Counted from the first letter of the stretch, positions 17,096-25,434 are shown. The stretch is DNA of 64,000 bases from UBA1234 sp964400015 (GCA_964400015.1 CAYNRR010000001.1:62001-126000), one strand, 5' to 3'. The notes: a model not told the origin generated them from the letters alone. Numbers and translations are program-made.

Positions 17096-17131
17096 ATAGA
17101 AGCAGTCGATGTTACAGACTGCTTGTTATGT

Positions 17132-17207
17132 GGGCCATTAGCTCAGTTGGCAGAGCACTTGACTTTTAATCAAGTTGTCCGCAGTTCGAATCTGCGATGG
17201 CTCACCA
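17132..17207 (+). tRNA. tRNA-Lys (anticodon TTT)
   Basis: Complete cloverleaf with encoded CCA: acceptor GGGCCAT/ATGGCTC, anticodon stem CTTGA/TCAAG with loop CTTTTAA, and T-loop TTCGAAT. First gene of a three-tRNA operon. Confidence 0.96.
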
Positions 17208-17214
17208 CATAACC

Positions 17215-17289
17215 GGCCCGTTGGTCAATCGGTTAAGACATCGCCCTTTCACGGCGGAGTGGGGAGTTCGACTCTCCCACGGGTCACCA
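17215..17289 (+). tRNA. tRNA-Glu (anticodon TTC)
   Basis: Complete cloverleaf with encoded CCA: acceptor GGCCCGT/ACGGGTC, anticodon loop CTTTCAC, and T-loop TTCGACT. It starts seven bases after tRNA-Lys. Confidence 0.96.
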
Positions 17290-17290
17290 T

Positions 17291-17366
<76 letters not shown>

Positions 17367-17411
17367 AAATCTCGTAAAGCTTACCTAGTAAGAGTTACGA
17401 GATTTTTTATA
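17367..17411 (+). terminator. terminator of the tRNA operon
   Basis: The outer stem AAATCTCGTAA/TTACGAGATTT encloses an inner CTTAC/GTAAG stem, followed by TTTTTT. It abuts the CCA end of tRNA-Thr. Confidence 0.88.
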
Positions 17412-17445
17412 TTCAAATTAGAATTTCAAAATACTAACCACATAC

Positions 17446-17480
17446 AAAAAGACAATGCCAATTTCTTAGCATTGTCTTTT
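17446..17480 (-). terminator. terminator of the DUF2207 gene
   Basis: The perfect stem AAAAGACAATGC/GCATTGTCTTTT, read on the minus strand, is followed by TTTTTGTATG. It lies just after the stop at 17487. Confidence 0.8.
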
Positions 17481-17486
17481 ATTATA

Positions 17487-19619
17487 TCATTTTACCAAGA
17501 GCCTCCTCCGGCCTCCACCAGAGCCACCTCCAGATGAACCTCCTCCTGAAGAACCACCTGACGAACCTCCTCCTGAAGAGCCACCTCCTGAACTATATGG
17601 CGCACTTGTCATAGCATTTTGACTATATGACATCGTATGATTTATAAAACTTCCAAACGATGAATAATCAAAGCTGTTTGAACTGTCGCTGTACCAAGAT
17701 GGTGGTGCCATTGTTATGCCCTCAAATTTTTCAATCCACTTATTTGATACTCCCAATACATATGTGTATGGCAAAATATCATAAAAATAATTAGGATTTT
17801 TTTCAACTAACGCTTCTAACTCTTCCTTTTTAGCAACTTCCAAGAACTTTTTAAATCCTCTCATTTTTCCCAACATTTCTCTACCATATTGACTTCTTCT
17901 AGAAATATGAAGAGCACACCATGCCATTCCTGCTATACAGATTAGTCCTACAATGTACGCAATAACATATTGCGTTCCTTGTAATAATATTGGCATCATA
18001 AAAAAAGGTAGAAATATCGAAAACATACATGTCCTAGTCATTAAAGCTTCCAAAAACATTAGTACATTAATCACTATTACCGTTTCTATACAATATGGAT
18101 CGACTTGATCAGCAGAACCAATCAATAATAATGGTGTAATCACCAAAAATGTAATTAAAATCATATGATAAATAAATTTTTTTCTTTTTGAATTTGCTTG
18201 AAAATCTTCAAATATTTTTTCTTTATTATGCACACCATTTGTAGTAGCTGCTATTCTTTTTGTTGTCAAATAAAATCCATCATACAACATTGTATTTTCC
18301 ACTTCTGTTCTGCCATATGAGAAGAGCTCATCAAGAAAACATTTTTCCATTGGATTTTCACCATCATAATCTTTTAATTTTCTTATTACAAACCCTTTCT
18401 TTTTCTTCTTTTTAGTTGTAGGTTCTACTCCATATTGTTCATAATCTACTGGAGTATCTATATTTTTATAAATATCCAACATATTTTCATAATATTTTAT
18501 TTTTTTAGAAGTTGGGTCTTTAGCTCTTTCTTCAGATATTTTATTTTCTAATTCAATTATTTTTTCTTCACTACTATTTTTTGCATCTTGCTTTAAGTTT
18601 ACCTTTTTAAAATTTACATCTTTATCTTTCTCAACAATTTCAAGATATCCTTTATTAGCTAAATATATCAATAATGACGTAACGTCTTTATCTTTTATAC
18701 AACCTTTGTACAGTAAAGCAACGTCCAAACTATTTAATCCCTCAGGTGGATAAAATTCAACAGTTTCAACAACAGGATATTCACGTCCAAATATGTACCA
18801 TATTGCTATCGCTATTCCTAAAAAAATAACAGGAATTATTATCATAGCAATAAGTAAAGGGTCAGCATTAAGTCTTGCTCCAACAAAATATCCTTCAGGC
18901 AATTCGCATCTTATGGTTAGAGCTTCGCCTACGCCGAGAATATCTTCATAGCTTCCTGTTATTTGATTTCCAACAACATTATACTTAACTTTACTACTAT
19001 CAATTGAACCTTTTTTTCCTGATGAAAAACCTATTTTACTTGCGTCAAATTCTTTAGGCATAGTGATTGAAAATGTTACATTTCCAATTGGTGCATCCCA
19101 TTCTGTTCCGATTATATTGTAATATATTTCATCATAATCTTTTGAAGGGTCTTTTCCCAAATTATATGTATATTCAATAACGTACTCTTGCGAACCACGT
19201 ACAGTATAATCGGCAGACCCAATTTTTATTTTGTAATTTCCATCTTCTTTTGAAGTTGTATATTCCTTGTTTACCTTAACATTCGTTACTTGAGTACGAT
19301 TTTGGGATACCGTTCCATCTAATCTTTTAACGGTATTTTTTAGTGGAATAGTTCTAAATATTCCATGTTTTGATATATTGAAATATGCTGTAACTGTTTC
19401 TTTAATGTCAAAAGTGTTATTCTCATTAACAACAATATCAATATCATACTTATCAATAACGTAGTCATAAGAATTATATTTAGAATTCTTGCTAGGTGCT
19501 AAAAGTGATGAATCATGTGTCGCATCTTCAGTTATCGCATAAGTATTTAATGGATAAAGTAATGTTAAAGATAATACAATTAACATGAATGTTGAAATTC
19601 CTTTAGTAAATTTTTTCAT
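17487..19619 (-). CDS. DUF2207 membrane protein with Gly/Ser-rich tail
   Basis: This 710-residue predicted membrane protein has a signal peptide (residues 1-29). An extracellular DUF2207-type beta domain (about 45-240) includes NNTFDIKETVTAYFN and KHGIFRTIPL. A membrane helix near 255-275 and a cytoplasmic region (about 280-490) follow, with an acidic/Lys stretch and KKKKKK. Two to four membrane helices lie at about 495-580. The C-terminal tail contains repeated SSGGG units ending in RRRLLVK. Such Gly/Ser tails are common in DUF2207 proteins and in related TPM-domain proteins. The function is unknown; co-occurrence with LemA is known for the family. Complete and AT-rich like the background. 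Confidence 0.88.
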   Translation of the reverse strand: MKKFTKGISTFMLIVLSLTLLYPLNTYAITEDATHDSSLLAPSKNSKYNSYDYVIDKYDIDIVVNENNTFDIKETVTAYFNISKHGIFRTIPLKNTVKRLDGTVSQNRTQVTNVKVNKEYTTSKEDGNYKIKIGSADYTVRGSQEYVIEYTYNLGKDPSKDYDEIYYNIIGTEWDAPIGNVTFSITMPKEFDASKIGFSSGKKGSIDSSKVKYNVVGNQITGSYEDILGVGEALTIRCELPEGYFVGARLNADPLLIAMIIIPVIFLGIAIAIWYIFGREYPVVETVEFYPPEGLNSLDVALLYKGCIKDKDVTSLLIYLANKGYLEIVEKDKDVNFKKVNLKQDAKNSSEEKIIELENKISEERAKDPTSKKIKYYENMLDIYKNIDTPVDYEQYGVEPTTKKKKKKGFVIRKLKDYDGENPMEKCFLDELFSYGRTEVENTMLYDGFYLTTKRIAATTNGVHNKEKIFEDFQANSKRKKFIYHMILITFLVITPLLLIGSADQVDPYCIETVIVINVLMFLEALMTRTCMFSIFLPFFMMPILLQGTQYVIAYIVGLICIAGMAWCALHISRRSQYGREMLGKMRGFKKFLEVAKKEELEALVEKNPNYFYDILPYTYVLGVSNKWIEKFEGITMAPPSWYSDSSNSFDYSSFGSFINHTMSYSQNAMTSAPYSSGGGSSGGGSSGGSSGGGSSGGGSGGGRRRLLVK

Positions 19620-19757
19620 ATGTCCCCCCTATAAATTTAATTTAGCTTTTGTTAATTCTTTTATATGAAAGATTTTATCATATATTTAATTTTGTACATA
19701 TACTATTTCTAAAATAATTCAAATTGAAAATATTTTATGTAAATTTTCCTAATTATG

Positions 19758-19786
19758 TTGATATTTTCCATAAAAAATGATATATT
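19758..19786 (+). promoter_or_regulatory. probable promoter of the radical SAM/peptide operon
   Basis: TTGATA and TATATT are separated by 17 bases, 58 bases before the start codon. ATGTAAA, an element also found near other promoters here, lies just upstream. Confidence 0.55.
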
Positions 19787-19844
19787 TTATCCGGCATTAT
19801 TTCTTGATAAAAACTAAACAATAATTTGATTTGGAGGAATATTT

Positions 19845-21149
19845 ATGAAAAACGTGCAGTATCCCCCTTTTGTACACTGGGAAGTTACGCCCGAATGCAA
19901 TCACAACTGCATTCACTGCTATAACTACTGGCGTAAAGATTCTGAAAAACTCGAATCTATGCACACGAATTTTTCCGAAGAACATTACCTTGAGATTGCA
20001 AGACGGATTGTAAATCAAAAGGCTCATACCGTTGTTGTAACTGGTGGCGAACCCATGCTGGTCTTTAAGAAAATCGTTAGTTCCATCGAACTTTTGAAAG
20101 CAAACGGCATTAACGTTTCTATTAACACCAATGCTGTTTTGATTACGGATGAAATTATCGATTTCCTTAAGAAACACGACATCAACCTCTTCATTTCTTT
20201 TCCTTGTGGTAATGAAAAAATTTGCGATTTCATTACCGACAGAAAAGGCGCTATGAAACGAATTGTCCGTTCCTTGGATCATCTTGTCGAGCGTGAAGTA
20301 CGATTCTCCTTGAACATTGTTGCTTCCAAGGCAAATCTTGAATATTTAGAGGAAACCGTCGACTTTCTTAGAGATAGATATCACATCAAGAGAATTCACA
20401 TCACTAGAGTCGGCAAACCTGTAAACTCCGATTCTAGCTTTGATAAATATCTTCTGTCCCACGAAGATTTGAATCGTGTGCAAGATATCTGTGTCAAAAT
20501 CAATTCTGAGTATGGTATTGACGTAGATACAGGATGTCCTTACACTCTCTGCAGTATCAACTCTCAAAAAGCTTTCGAACTTTTCGGATATAAAAAGTTC
20601 TGTACTGCTGGTAAAACTAGCTATGCTATGGATACTTTTGGTAATATCAAAGCTTGTCCTAGAGACAGTAAGATTTATGGCAACATTCTCACTGAAGATT
20701 TTGCTACCGTTTGGGAAAGAATTTCTGAGTGGCGTGACGGCACGTTGCTTCCTGCAGAATGTAAGCAGTGTAAGATGAGAGAAGTTTGTAAAGGTGGATG
20801 CCGCGTCGATGCATTCCCGTTCACTGGCAAACTTAACTCTTTGGATACGACCGTTATTCTTGAAAACTTGCCCATCAAGTATTGTAAGGTCGCAGATATT
20901 CATGAATATTCCGACACCGATACCTTCTGTGTAAATCCTTTTAATTCTATCAAAGAGGAATTTGGATACAGGATTTCTTATGGGCATACCTACGTTTTCG
21001 TAACTTCTGAATTCTATGATTACCTTAGTACGCATCATGTCTTTAAACTTGCAGATATTATGCACGACTTTTCTGTGGATAGCACCATTGCAAATAGCAT
21101 TATTTACCGACTCCTCAAAAATGGCGTAATTCATTTAGCAAGGAGGTAA
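19845..21149 (+). CDS. radical SAM/SPASM peptide maturase with a predicted PqqD-like C terminus
   Basis: This 434-residue enzyme is of the type that modifies ribosomal peptides. The radical SAM [4Fe-4S] motif is Cys18-x3-Cys22-x2-Cys25, with VTGGEPM near residue 68 as the SAM-binding glycine motif. A SPASM domain follows: Cys253, Cys271 (KACPRD), then Cys306, 309, 315 and 319 (CKQCKMREVCKGGC) and Cys347, which can hold two auxiliary clusters. Residues of about 365-434 (strands followed by helices ending in RLLKNGVI) fit a PqqD-like RiPP recognition element. That assignment is inferred from pattern only. A Cys-rich peptide gene follows four bases after the stop, sharing AGGAGG. Codons differ from the AT-rich neighbours, suggesting acquisition. 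Start supported by GGAGG. Confidence 0.92.
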   Translation: MKNVQYPPFVHWEVTPECNHNCIHCYNYWRKDSEKLESMHTNFSEEHYLEIARRIVNQKAHTVVVTGGEPMLVFKKIVSSIELLKANGINVSINTNAVLITDEIIDFLKKHDINLFISFPCGNEKICDFITDRKGAMKRIVRSLDHLVEREVRFSLNIVASKANLEYLEETVDFLRDRYHIKRIHITRVGKPVNSDSSFDKYLLSHEDLNRVQDICVKINSEYGIDVDTGCPYTLCSINSQKAFELFGYKKFCTAGKTSYAMDTFGNIKACPRDSKIYGNILTEDFATVWERISEWRDGTLLPAECKQCKMREVCKGGCRVDAFPFTGKLNSLDTTVILENLPIKYCKVADIHEYSDTDTFCVNPFNSIKEEFGYRISYGHTYVFVTSEFYDYLSTHHVFKLADIMHDFSVDSTIANSIIYRLLKNGVIHLARR

Positions 21150-21153
21150 TTTT

Positions 21154-21273
21154 ATGGAACAATTCTTCGTAGACGTTTACAGCAATAGCTCTTACTCTGA
21201 GTGTGATTGCTTCACCTGTGATTCTAGCTGTCACTGTGAATGTGACGGTGGTGGCGACTGCAACTGGGGCTAA
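21154..21273 (+). CDS. Cys-rich RiPP precursor peptide (putative)
   Basis: This is a 39-residue peptide gene directly after the radical SAM maturase. AGGAGG lies within the maturase stop region, seven bases before the ATG. The N-terminal 16 residues (MEQFFVDVYSNSSYSE) look like a short leader with aromatic and aliphatic residues. The C-terminal 23 residues hold seven Cys at 17, 19, 22, 26, 28, 30 and 36, interspersed with Asp, Glu, Ser and a GGG, ending in NWG. It is not a copy of the SCIFF six-Cys precursors, but the arrangement invites thioether formation as in ranthipeptides. Product and modification are unknown. A terminator follows at 21339. Confidence 0.82.
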   Translation: MEQFFVDVYSNSSYSECDCFTCDSSCHCECDGGGDCNWG

Positions 21274-21338
21274 TCTAAGCTGAGTTGTATTAAAAACTAG
21301 TCAATAATTAAATCCTGGCGCTATCCACTAAAAGTATG

Positions 21339-21373
21339 GAGGCACGAATTATTTTATTCGTGCCTCTATTTTT
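21339..21373. terminator. bidirectional terminator after the peptide operon
   Basis: The stem GAGGCACGAAT/ATTCGTGCCTC has a short AT loop and is followed by TATTTTTATTTT. It ends the radical SAM/peptide transcript. It overlaps the last codons and stop of the convergent peptidase gene. Confidence 0.82.
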
Positions 21374-22029
21374 ATTTTTATATATTCATCATATAAAGTA
21401 TTTATTTCTTCTAAATGTTTTTCAAACTCTGTTGGTTTTTGTAACCAATTTAAAAACATATCTTTTCCATACTGTTCTAATAAAAATTCAATAATTAGAT
21501 GACAATACCTATATCCACCTGTTTCAGCAAACTTCAAGCTATCATACACGCAAAAATCCGAAACTTTTGGCAATTGATTTTTTAAATATGCATTTACCCA
21601 CGGCGTATATATTTTTCCCTCATACTGATTACTTAGATAAACTGCAATTCCCTCATCTAATAATTTTAATCTCCTTTGTGATATATCTAACTTATACGAT
21701 AAAAGATGTACAAGTTCGTGTAACGCAACCTTGCACAATTCATCTAAATTTTCTCTATTGGGTACTACTACCCAAACTTCTTCAACGTTTGAAAAACCAA
21801 CTAGCCAGTCAGGAACATCTATATTTTTATATTGCACACTTTTATCTTTTACTATTTTGTTCATATTTTCCTTTGAAACAATTGATAATACTAGCAAGTC
21901 ATATTCTACTTCAAACCAGTCTTTTATTTTTTCAAATTCACTTGATACTTTCTTACCAAAAAGCTCAAACACGTCTTTTTCTATATCTTCATCGCATTTA
22001 ATAACTAGTTTATTATATTCTTTTACCAT
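21349..22029 (-). CDS. putative zinc peptidase with HELVH motif
   Basis: This 226-residue protein has no signal peptide. HELVH at residues 104-108 is followed 19 residues later by LLDEGIAVYLS, which supplies a Glu as third zinc ligand. This spacing matches gluzincins (M1-type or DUF2268-like small peptidases). The rest is not assigned. ATG at 22029 is preferred to 22035 because GGTGA is then six bases upstream. It is AT-rich like the background and converges on the RiPP operon, sharing its terminator. A role in leader removal is possible only by proximity. Confidence 0.75.
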   Translation of the reverse strand: MVKEYNKLVIKCDEDIEKDVFELFGKKVSSEFEKIKDWFEVEYDLLVLSIVSKENMNKIVKDKSVQYKNIDVPDWLVGFSNVEEVWVVVPNRENLDELCKVALHELVHLLSYKLDISQRRLKLLDEGIAVYLSNQYEGKIYTPWVNAYLKNQLPKVSDFCVYDSLKFAETGGYRYCHLIIEFLLEQYGKDMFLNWLQKPTEFEKHLEEINTLYDEYIKIKIEARIK

Positions 22030-22095
22030 ATACATTCACCAAATAAAATATATATCAGTTTATCGAATTTGTCCATCAGACATTTCATTTTACAG

Positions 22096-22124
22096 TTTAC
22101 TTGATTATGTAAATATGGTATAAT
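22096..22124 (+). promoter_or_regulatory. promoter of the six-Cys small protein
   Basis: TTTACT and TATAAT are separated by 17 bases. The spacer contains ATTATGTAAAT, the same core as in the palindrome at 5586-5621. Confidence 0.65.
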
Positions 22125-22177
22125 TTGCATGTCCGAATATTTTTATAAACATCCTTATATTTTCTAGGAGGTACACC

Positions 22178-22384
22178 ATGTTTACACAGAAAAGTTTTGG
22201 TTTAACTGACAGAGAATTCAACACCATAAGAGATTGGGCAAATACCCACGAATGCAGTTGTAAAGGAAATACTAAGCCCCACAGTTGTTGTGGTGGTGAG
22301 GTCTCTGTAACTTTTACACCTACCACAATTGACATTTTTATATCTGCCAAATGCGTATGTGGTAAAACAATCGTTGTCAGATAA
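22178..22384 (+). CDS. 68-residue protein with six Cys, function unknown
   Basis: This is a small, well-framed gene with its own promoter, a strong ribosome binding site (AGGAGG) and a terminator. The first 25 residues are predicted helical (LTDREFNTIRDWANTHE). Cys are at 26, 28, 37, 38, 59 and 61 in the pattern CxC...CC...CxC, and the second half is Thr/Ile/Val-rich and beta-prone. This suggests a small zinc-binding fold or a modified peptide. There is no signal peptide. Codons end in G/C more often than in the neighbours, as in the nearby RiPP cassette. I recognise no family. Confidence 0.72.
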   Translation: MFTQKSFGLTDREFNTIRDWANTHECSCKGNTKPHSCCGGEVSVTFTPTTIDIFISAKCVCGKTIVVR

Positions 22385-22388
22385 GCAT

Positions 22389-22431
22389 AAAAAACCCCTG
22401 TAATTCATTCAATGATTACAGGGGTTTTTTC
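22389..22431. terminator. bidirectional terminator
   Basis: The stem AAAAACCCCTGTAAT/ATTACAGGGGTTTTT works on both strands. It separates the small six-Cys gene from convergent mnmA. Confidence 0.93.
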
Positions 22432-22437
22432 CTTTTA

Positions 22438-23514
22438 CTATAAAATTTTTCCACCACCTAGCAAAATATCGCCGTCGTAAAAAACTGCAGATTGCCCTGG
22501 TGTTACTGATTTTTGTGGTTCGTCAAATATTACTTTGATTTTTTTATTTTCAAGCATATATATTCTACCTTTTGCAGGAGTTGCTGCATAACGAATTTTT
22601 ATTTCGCATTCTATTCCTTCTTGCGAAGTTAATTTTGAATCATCTTCGTCAATTAAAATCAAATTGTAATCTCCAACTTCAAATTCCTTAGAATACAATT
22701 CGGCTTCTTCTCCTACAATAAGTTCATTTTTATTAACATCAAAACCAATAACAAACAAAGGAACGGGGTTTGATATTCCTAAGCCTTTTCGTTGCCCTAT
22801 CGTATGATTATACAAACCTTTATGATGTCCTAATACCTTTCCTTCTTTATTTACAATATTTCCTTCATTTCTTCGGATATCCGAATTTTCTTCGAGAAAT
22901 TTCTTATAATCTCCATCAGGAATAAAACAAATATCTTCGCTATCTGGTTTCTTAGCTATATGTAATCCATATTTTTCGGCCATTTCCCTTATCTCATTCT
23001 TATTAGAAAACTCGCCTAAAGGGAATAATACCTTTTCAAGCATATTTCGTGGCAAATTATATAAGACATATGATTGATCTTTCTTGCCAGCATTAGATTT
23101 TTTTAGTACAACAGAATTATATTTTTCATCAAATTCAGTTTTTGCATAATGTCCTGTAGCAATATAATTACAATTAAGCTCTTGTGCTTTATCATACATA
23201 AGGCCAAATTTCATAAACTTATTACATTCAATACAAGGGTTTGGAGTTCTACAATTCTTATAGTCGCAAATAAACTTATCTATAACATATTTCTTAAATT
23301 CATCTTTATATGAAACTACATGATGCTCTATTCCTAAGAAATCGCAAACCTTTTTAGCATCTTCAAAAGCTGTTGTCGATGGATTACTTGTAGGATTACA
23401 ATATAAATCAAGTGTAACTCCAACAACTTCGTACCCTTGCTCTTTCAAGATTATTGCTGCCACAGCACTATCGACACCACCACTCATTCCAAGCAAAACT
23501 CTTTTATTTTCCAT
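22438..23514 (-). CDS. mnmA: tRNA-specific 2-thiouridylase MnmA
   Basis: This 358-residue cytoplasmic enzyme inserts sulfur at position 2 of the wobble uridine of tRNA-Lys, Glu and Gln, using persulfide from a cysteine desulfurase and ATP. The PP-loop GMSGGVDSAVAA is at residues 8-19. The first catalytic Cys is in NPCIECN (about residue 100), the second in SEDICFIPDGDY (about 198), and the C-terminal region forms the beta barrel. The length is that of the family. It starts three bases after the acyl-CoA synthetase stop, so it is probably expressed from that gene's promoter. tRNA-Lys(UUU) and tRNA-Glu(UUC), its substrates, are encoded nearby. Confidence 0.97.
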   Translation of the reverse strand: MENKRVLLGMSGGVDSAVAAIILKEQGYEVVGVTLDLYCNPTSNPSTTAFEDAKKVCDFLGIEHHVVSYKDEFKKYVIDKFICDYKNCRTPNPCIECNKFMKFGLMYDKAQELNCNYIATGHYAKTEFDEKYNSVVLKKSNAGKKDQSYVLYNLPRNMLEKVLFPLGEFSNKNEIREMAEKYGLHIAKKPDSEDICFIPDGDYKKFLEENSDIRRNEGNIVNKEGKVLGHHKGLYNHTIGQRKGLGISNPVPLFVIGFDVNKNELIVGEEAELYSKEFEVGDYNLILIDEDDSKLTSQEGIECEIKIRYAATPAKGRIYMLENKKIKVIFDEPQKSVTPGQSAVFYDGDILLGGGKIL

Positions 23515-23517
23515 AAT

Positions 23518-25239
23518 TTATACTCCTGCTAATATCTTTTTCATTTCCTCTTGTCTTTTTATTTTTTTAGTTGTAGTCTTAATCAATTCTTCATCTGTCA
23601 AAATCAAATCTTTTATATACTTATACGTTGGAAATGTCTTATTTACTTCCTTTATCATTTGCCAAACTTTTTCTTTTAGTTCTTCAAATGTTCCAGGATA
23701 CTCTTTCTCTGCAATTTCTTTATTATACACTACTTTAACTGAAAGTTTCAAATCGCCATCTTCTTGAGGCATTCCAAATACAAAAGATTCTTCAACAATA
23801 TCTAATCTATTTAAAATAACTTCAATCTCTTCAGGGAAAATCTTCTTACCATTTTTTAATACTATCATGTCTTTCTTACGGCCTGTTAATACTAATGTTC
23901 CATCTTTATCAAAGAACCCTAAATCACCAGTATGGAACCAACCATCGCGTATTACTTCTGCTGTTTTTTCTGGAGCCTCGTAATAACCAAGCATTACGTT
24001 AGGTCCTTTTACTTTGATTTCACCAATTCCATTTTCATCTTTATCACAAATTTCCACTTCCACGTTAGGTAGTGATATTCCAACAGAACCAGGTTTTACA
24101 AGTTTATGATTTTCAGCTGCAATAACAGGAGCTGTTTCTGTTAAACCATATCCTTGTATAACTCTTATACCTATAGAATTAAAATATTCTGTGACTTCTT
24201 TATCTAAAGCTGCACCACCTGCAATAATGTATCTTAATTCTCCTCCTAATGACTTATGGATATCTGCAAAAAGTTTTCTTCTGACATCAATCTTACATTT
24301 ATATAAAGCCTTAGAAACTTTTCTTGCTTTTTCTACAAGCTTTTCCTTGCCTTGCTTCTTTATTTCTTTTTTAATATTTTTGTAAATAGCCTCAACAAGT
24401 ATTGGAACTCCTACAAATATAGATATTTTGTACTCTCTTAAATTTTGAGCTATATATCTAATTCCATCCGGGAATGTAGTTGTTATGCCAGCAGCCACCA
24501 TTACAACCAAGTAAGTAGAACCAAAAACATGGTGGAATGGTAAGAATGCAATAGTTACCAAATCGCTAAATAAAGGTTCTACAAGTTGCATGCCATAAAC
24601 ATTTGAAGCTATATTTCTTTGAGAAAGCATAACAGCTTTTGATTGTGCACTTGTTCCAGATGTAAATAATAAAATATTCATTGCATCTGGATCTACTGTA
24701 TGATTTATGAAATCTTTTTTTCCTTTTTTAATAAGTGTGTTTCCTTCTGAAATATATGTGCCAATATCAGTGTAACCATCCATTTTATCCATACATATAA
24801 ATTCTTTTACATTTGAATTACCATTTGTTTTTAAAAATTCAATTAGCTCTACACATTTTGGATCAAATACTATTGCATCAACTTTTGCTCTGCAAACAGA
24901 TTGTTCAAATTCATGTTCTTTCAAATCTTTATCTAAAGGAACAGATACAATTCCACCAAACAAATTTGATAAATGTGTAATAGCCCATTCGTATCTATTT
25001 TTGCCAATTATAGCAATTCTTTTGCCTTTGTATCCAGCATTATATAAGGCTGTTCCCAAAGCATATATATCTTTTAACATTTGAGTATACGTAATATTAG
25101 TATATCTTTTGCTTTCATCTTTTTCATTTTTGTTTTTTATTATAAATGCTATTTTTTCAGGGAATTTTTTCACTGCATCAATTACTAAATCTTTAACATT
25201 AGTAAATTCCTTAGCTTTGAAATAAGTTTTTTTATTCAT
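23518..25239 (-). CDS. AMP-forming long-chain acyl-CoA synthetase-like protein
   Basis: This 573-residue ANL-superfamily adenylating enzyme would activate a fatty acid with ATP and CoA. The P-loop is FTSGTSAQSKAVMLS near residue 192. YGLTETAPVIA lies near 355. The hinge/adenylate motif is WFHTGDLGFFDKDGTLVLTGRKKD (parts at about 433-455), and the catalytic Lys region near the C terminus is TTTKKIKRQE. ATG at 25239 is preferred, with GGAGG six bases upstream. An upstream in-frame GTG lies in the Shine-Dalgarno region. It has a consensus promoter and two nearby palindromes, so it is probably controlled by a TetR-type or similar repressor encoded elsewhere. mnmA follows in the same unit. Confidence 0.93.
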   Translation of the reverse strand: MNKKTYFKAKEFTNVKDLVIDAVKKFPEKIAFIIKNKNEKDESKRYTNITYTQMLKDIYALGTALYNAGYKGKRIAIIGKNRYEWAITHLSNLFGGIVSVPLDKDLKEHEFEQSVCRAKVDAIVFDPKCVELIEFLKTNGNSNVKEFICMDKMDGYTDIGTYISEGNTLIKKGKKDFINHTVDPDAMNILLFTSGTSAQSKAVMLSQRNIASNVYGMQLVEPLFSDLVTIAFLPFHHVFGSTYLVVMVAAGITTTFPDGIRYIAQNLREYKISIFVGVPILVEAIYKNIKKEIKKQGKEKLVEKARKVSKALYKCKIDVRRKLFADIHKSLGGELRYIIAGGAALDKEVTEYFNSIGIRVIQGYGLTETAPVIAAENHKLVKPGSVGISLPNVEVEICDKDENGIGEIKVKGPNVMLGYYEAPEKTAEVIRDGWFHTGDLGFFDKDGTLVLTGRKKDMIVLKNGKKIFPEEIEVILNRLDIVEESFVFGMPQEDGDLKLSVKVVYNKEIAEKEYPGTFEELKEKVWQMIKEVNKTFPTYKYIKDLILTDEELIKTTTKKIKRQEEMKKILAGV

Positions 25240-25264
25240 AGATTCCTCCACAATTCAAATTTAG

Positions 25265-25289
25265 CAATCTAGTATGTCGGACTAGATTG
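25265..25289. promoter_or_regulatory. perfect 9-bp inverted repeat in the leader, putative operator
   Basis: CAATCTAGT and ACTAGATTG flank a seven-base spacer between the transcription start region and the acyl-CoA synthetase start. It could be a repressor site or a small RNA hairpin. Confidence 0.6.
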
Positions 25290-25302
25290 TGTGACCTATT
25301 TA

Positions 25303-25331
25303 ACTATATACCAAGTAGTGCTAAATGTCAA
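25303..25331 (-). promoter_or_regulatory. promoter of the acyl-CoA synthetase gene
   Basis: TTGACA and TATAGT are separated by 17 bases on the minus strand. Confidence 0.85.
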
Positions 25332-25335
25332 TTAT

Positions 25336-25347
25336 CCGACCAGTCGG
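25336..25347. promoter_or_regulatory. short inverted repeat beside the -35 box, putative operator
   Basis: CCGAC and GTCGG flank a two-base spacer, four bases upstream of the -35 element. The CGACC-x-GTCGG character resembles TetR/FadR-type operators of fatty acid genes in Firmicutes; this is inference. Confidence 0.45.
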
Positions 25348-25434
25348 TCAAAAAACAAAATAAGTGTATTCACTAAATATTTCTATTCTTAGAATACACT
25401 TATTTTATTTAATTGTATGAACCTATATATAAAT

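Noticed and set aside
20346..21134. 262-codon open frame antisense to the radical SAM gene
   Set aside because: It mirrors the maturase coding sequence, has no start signal and lacks protein-like motifs. The maturase is strongly supported.
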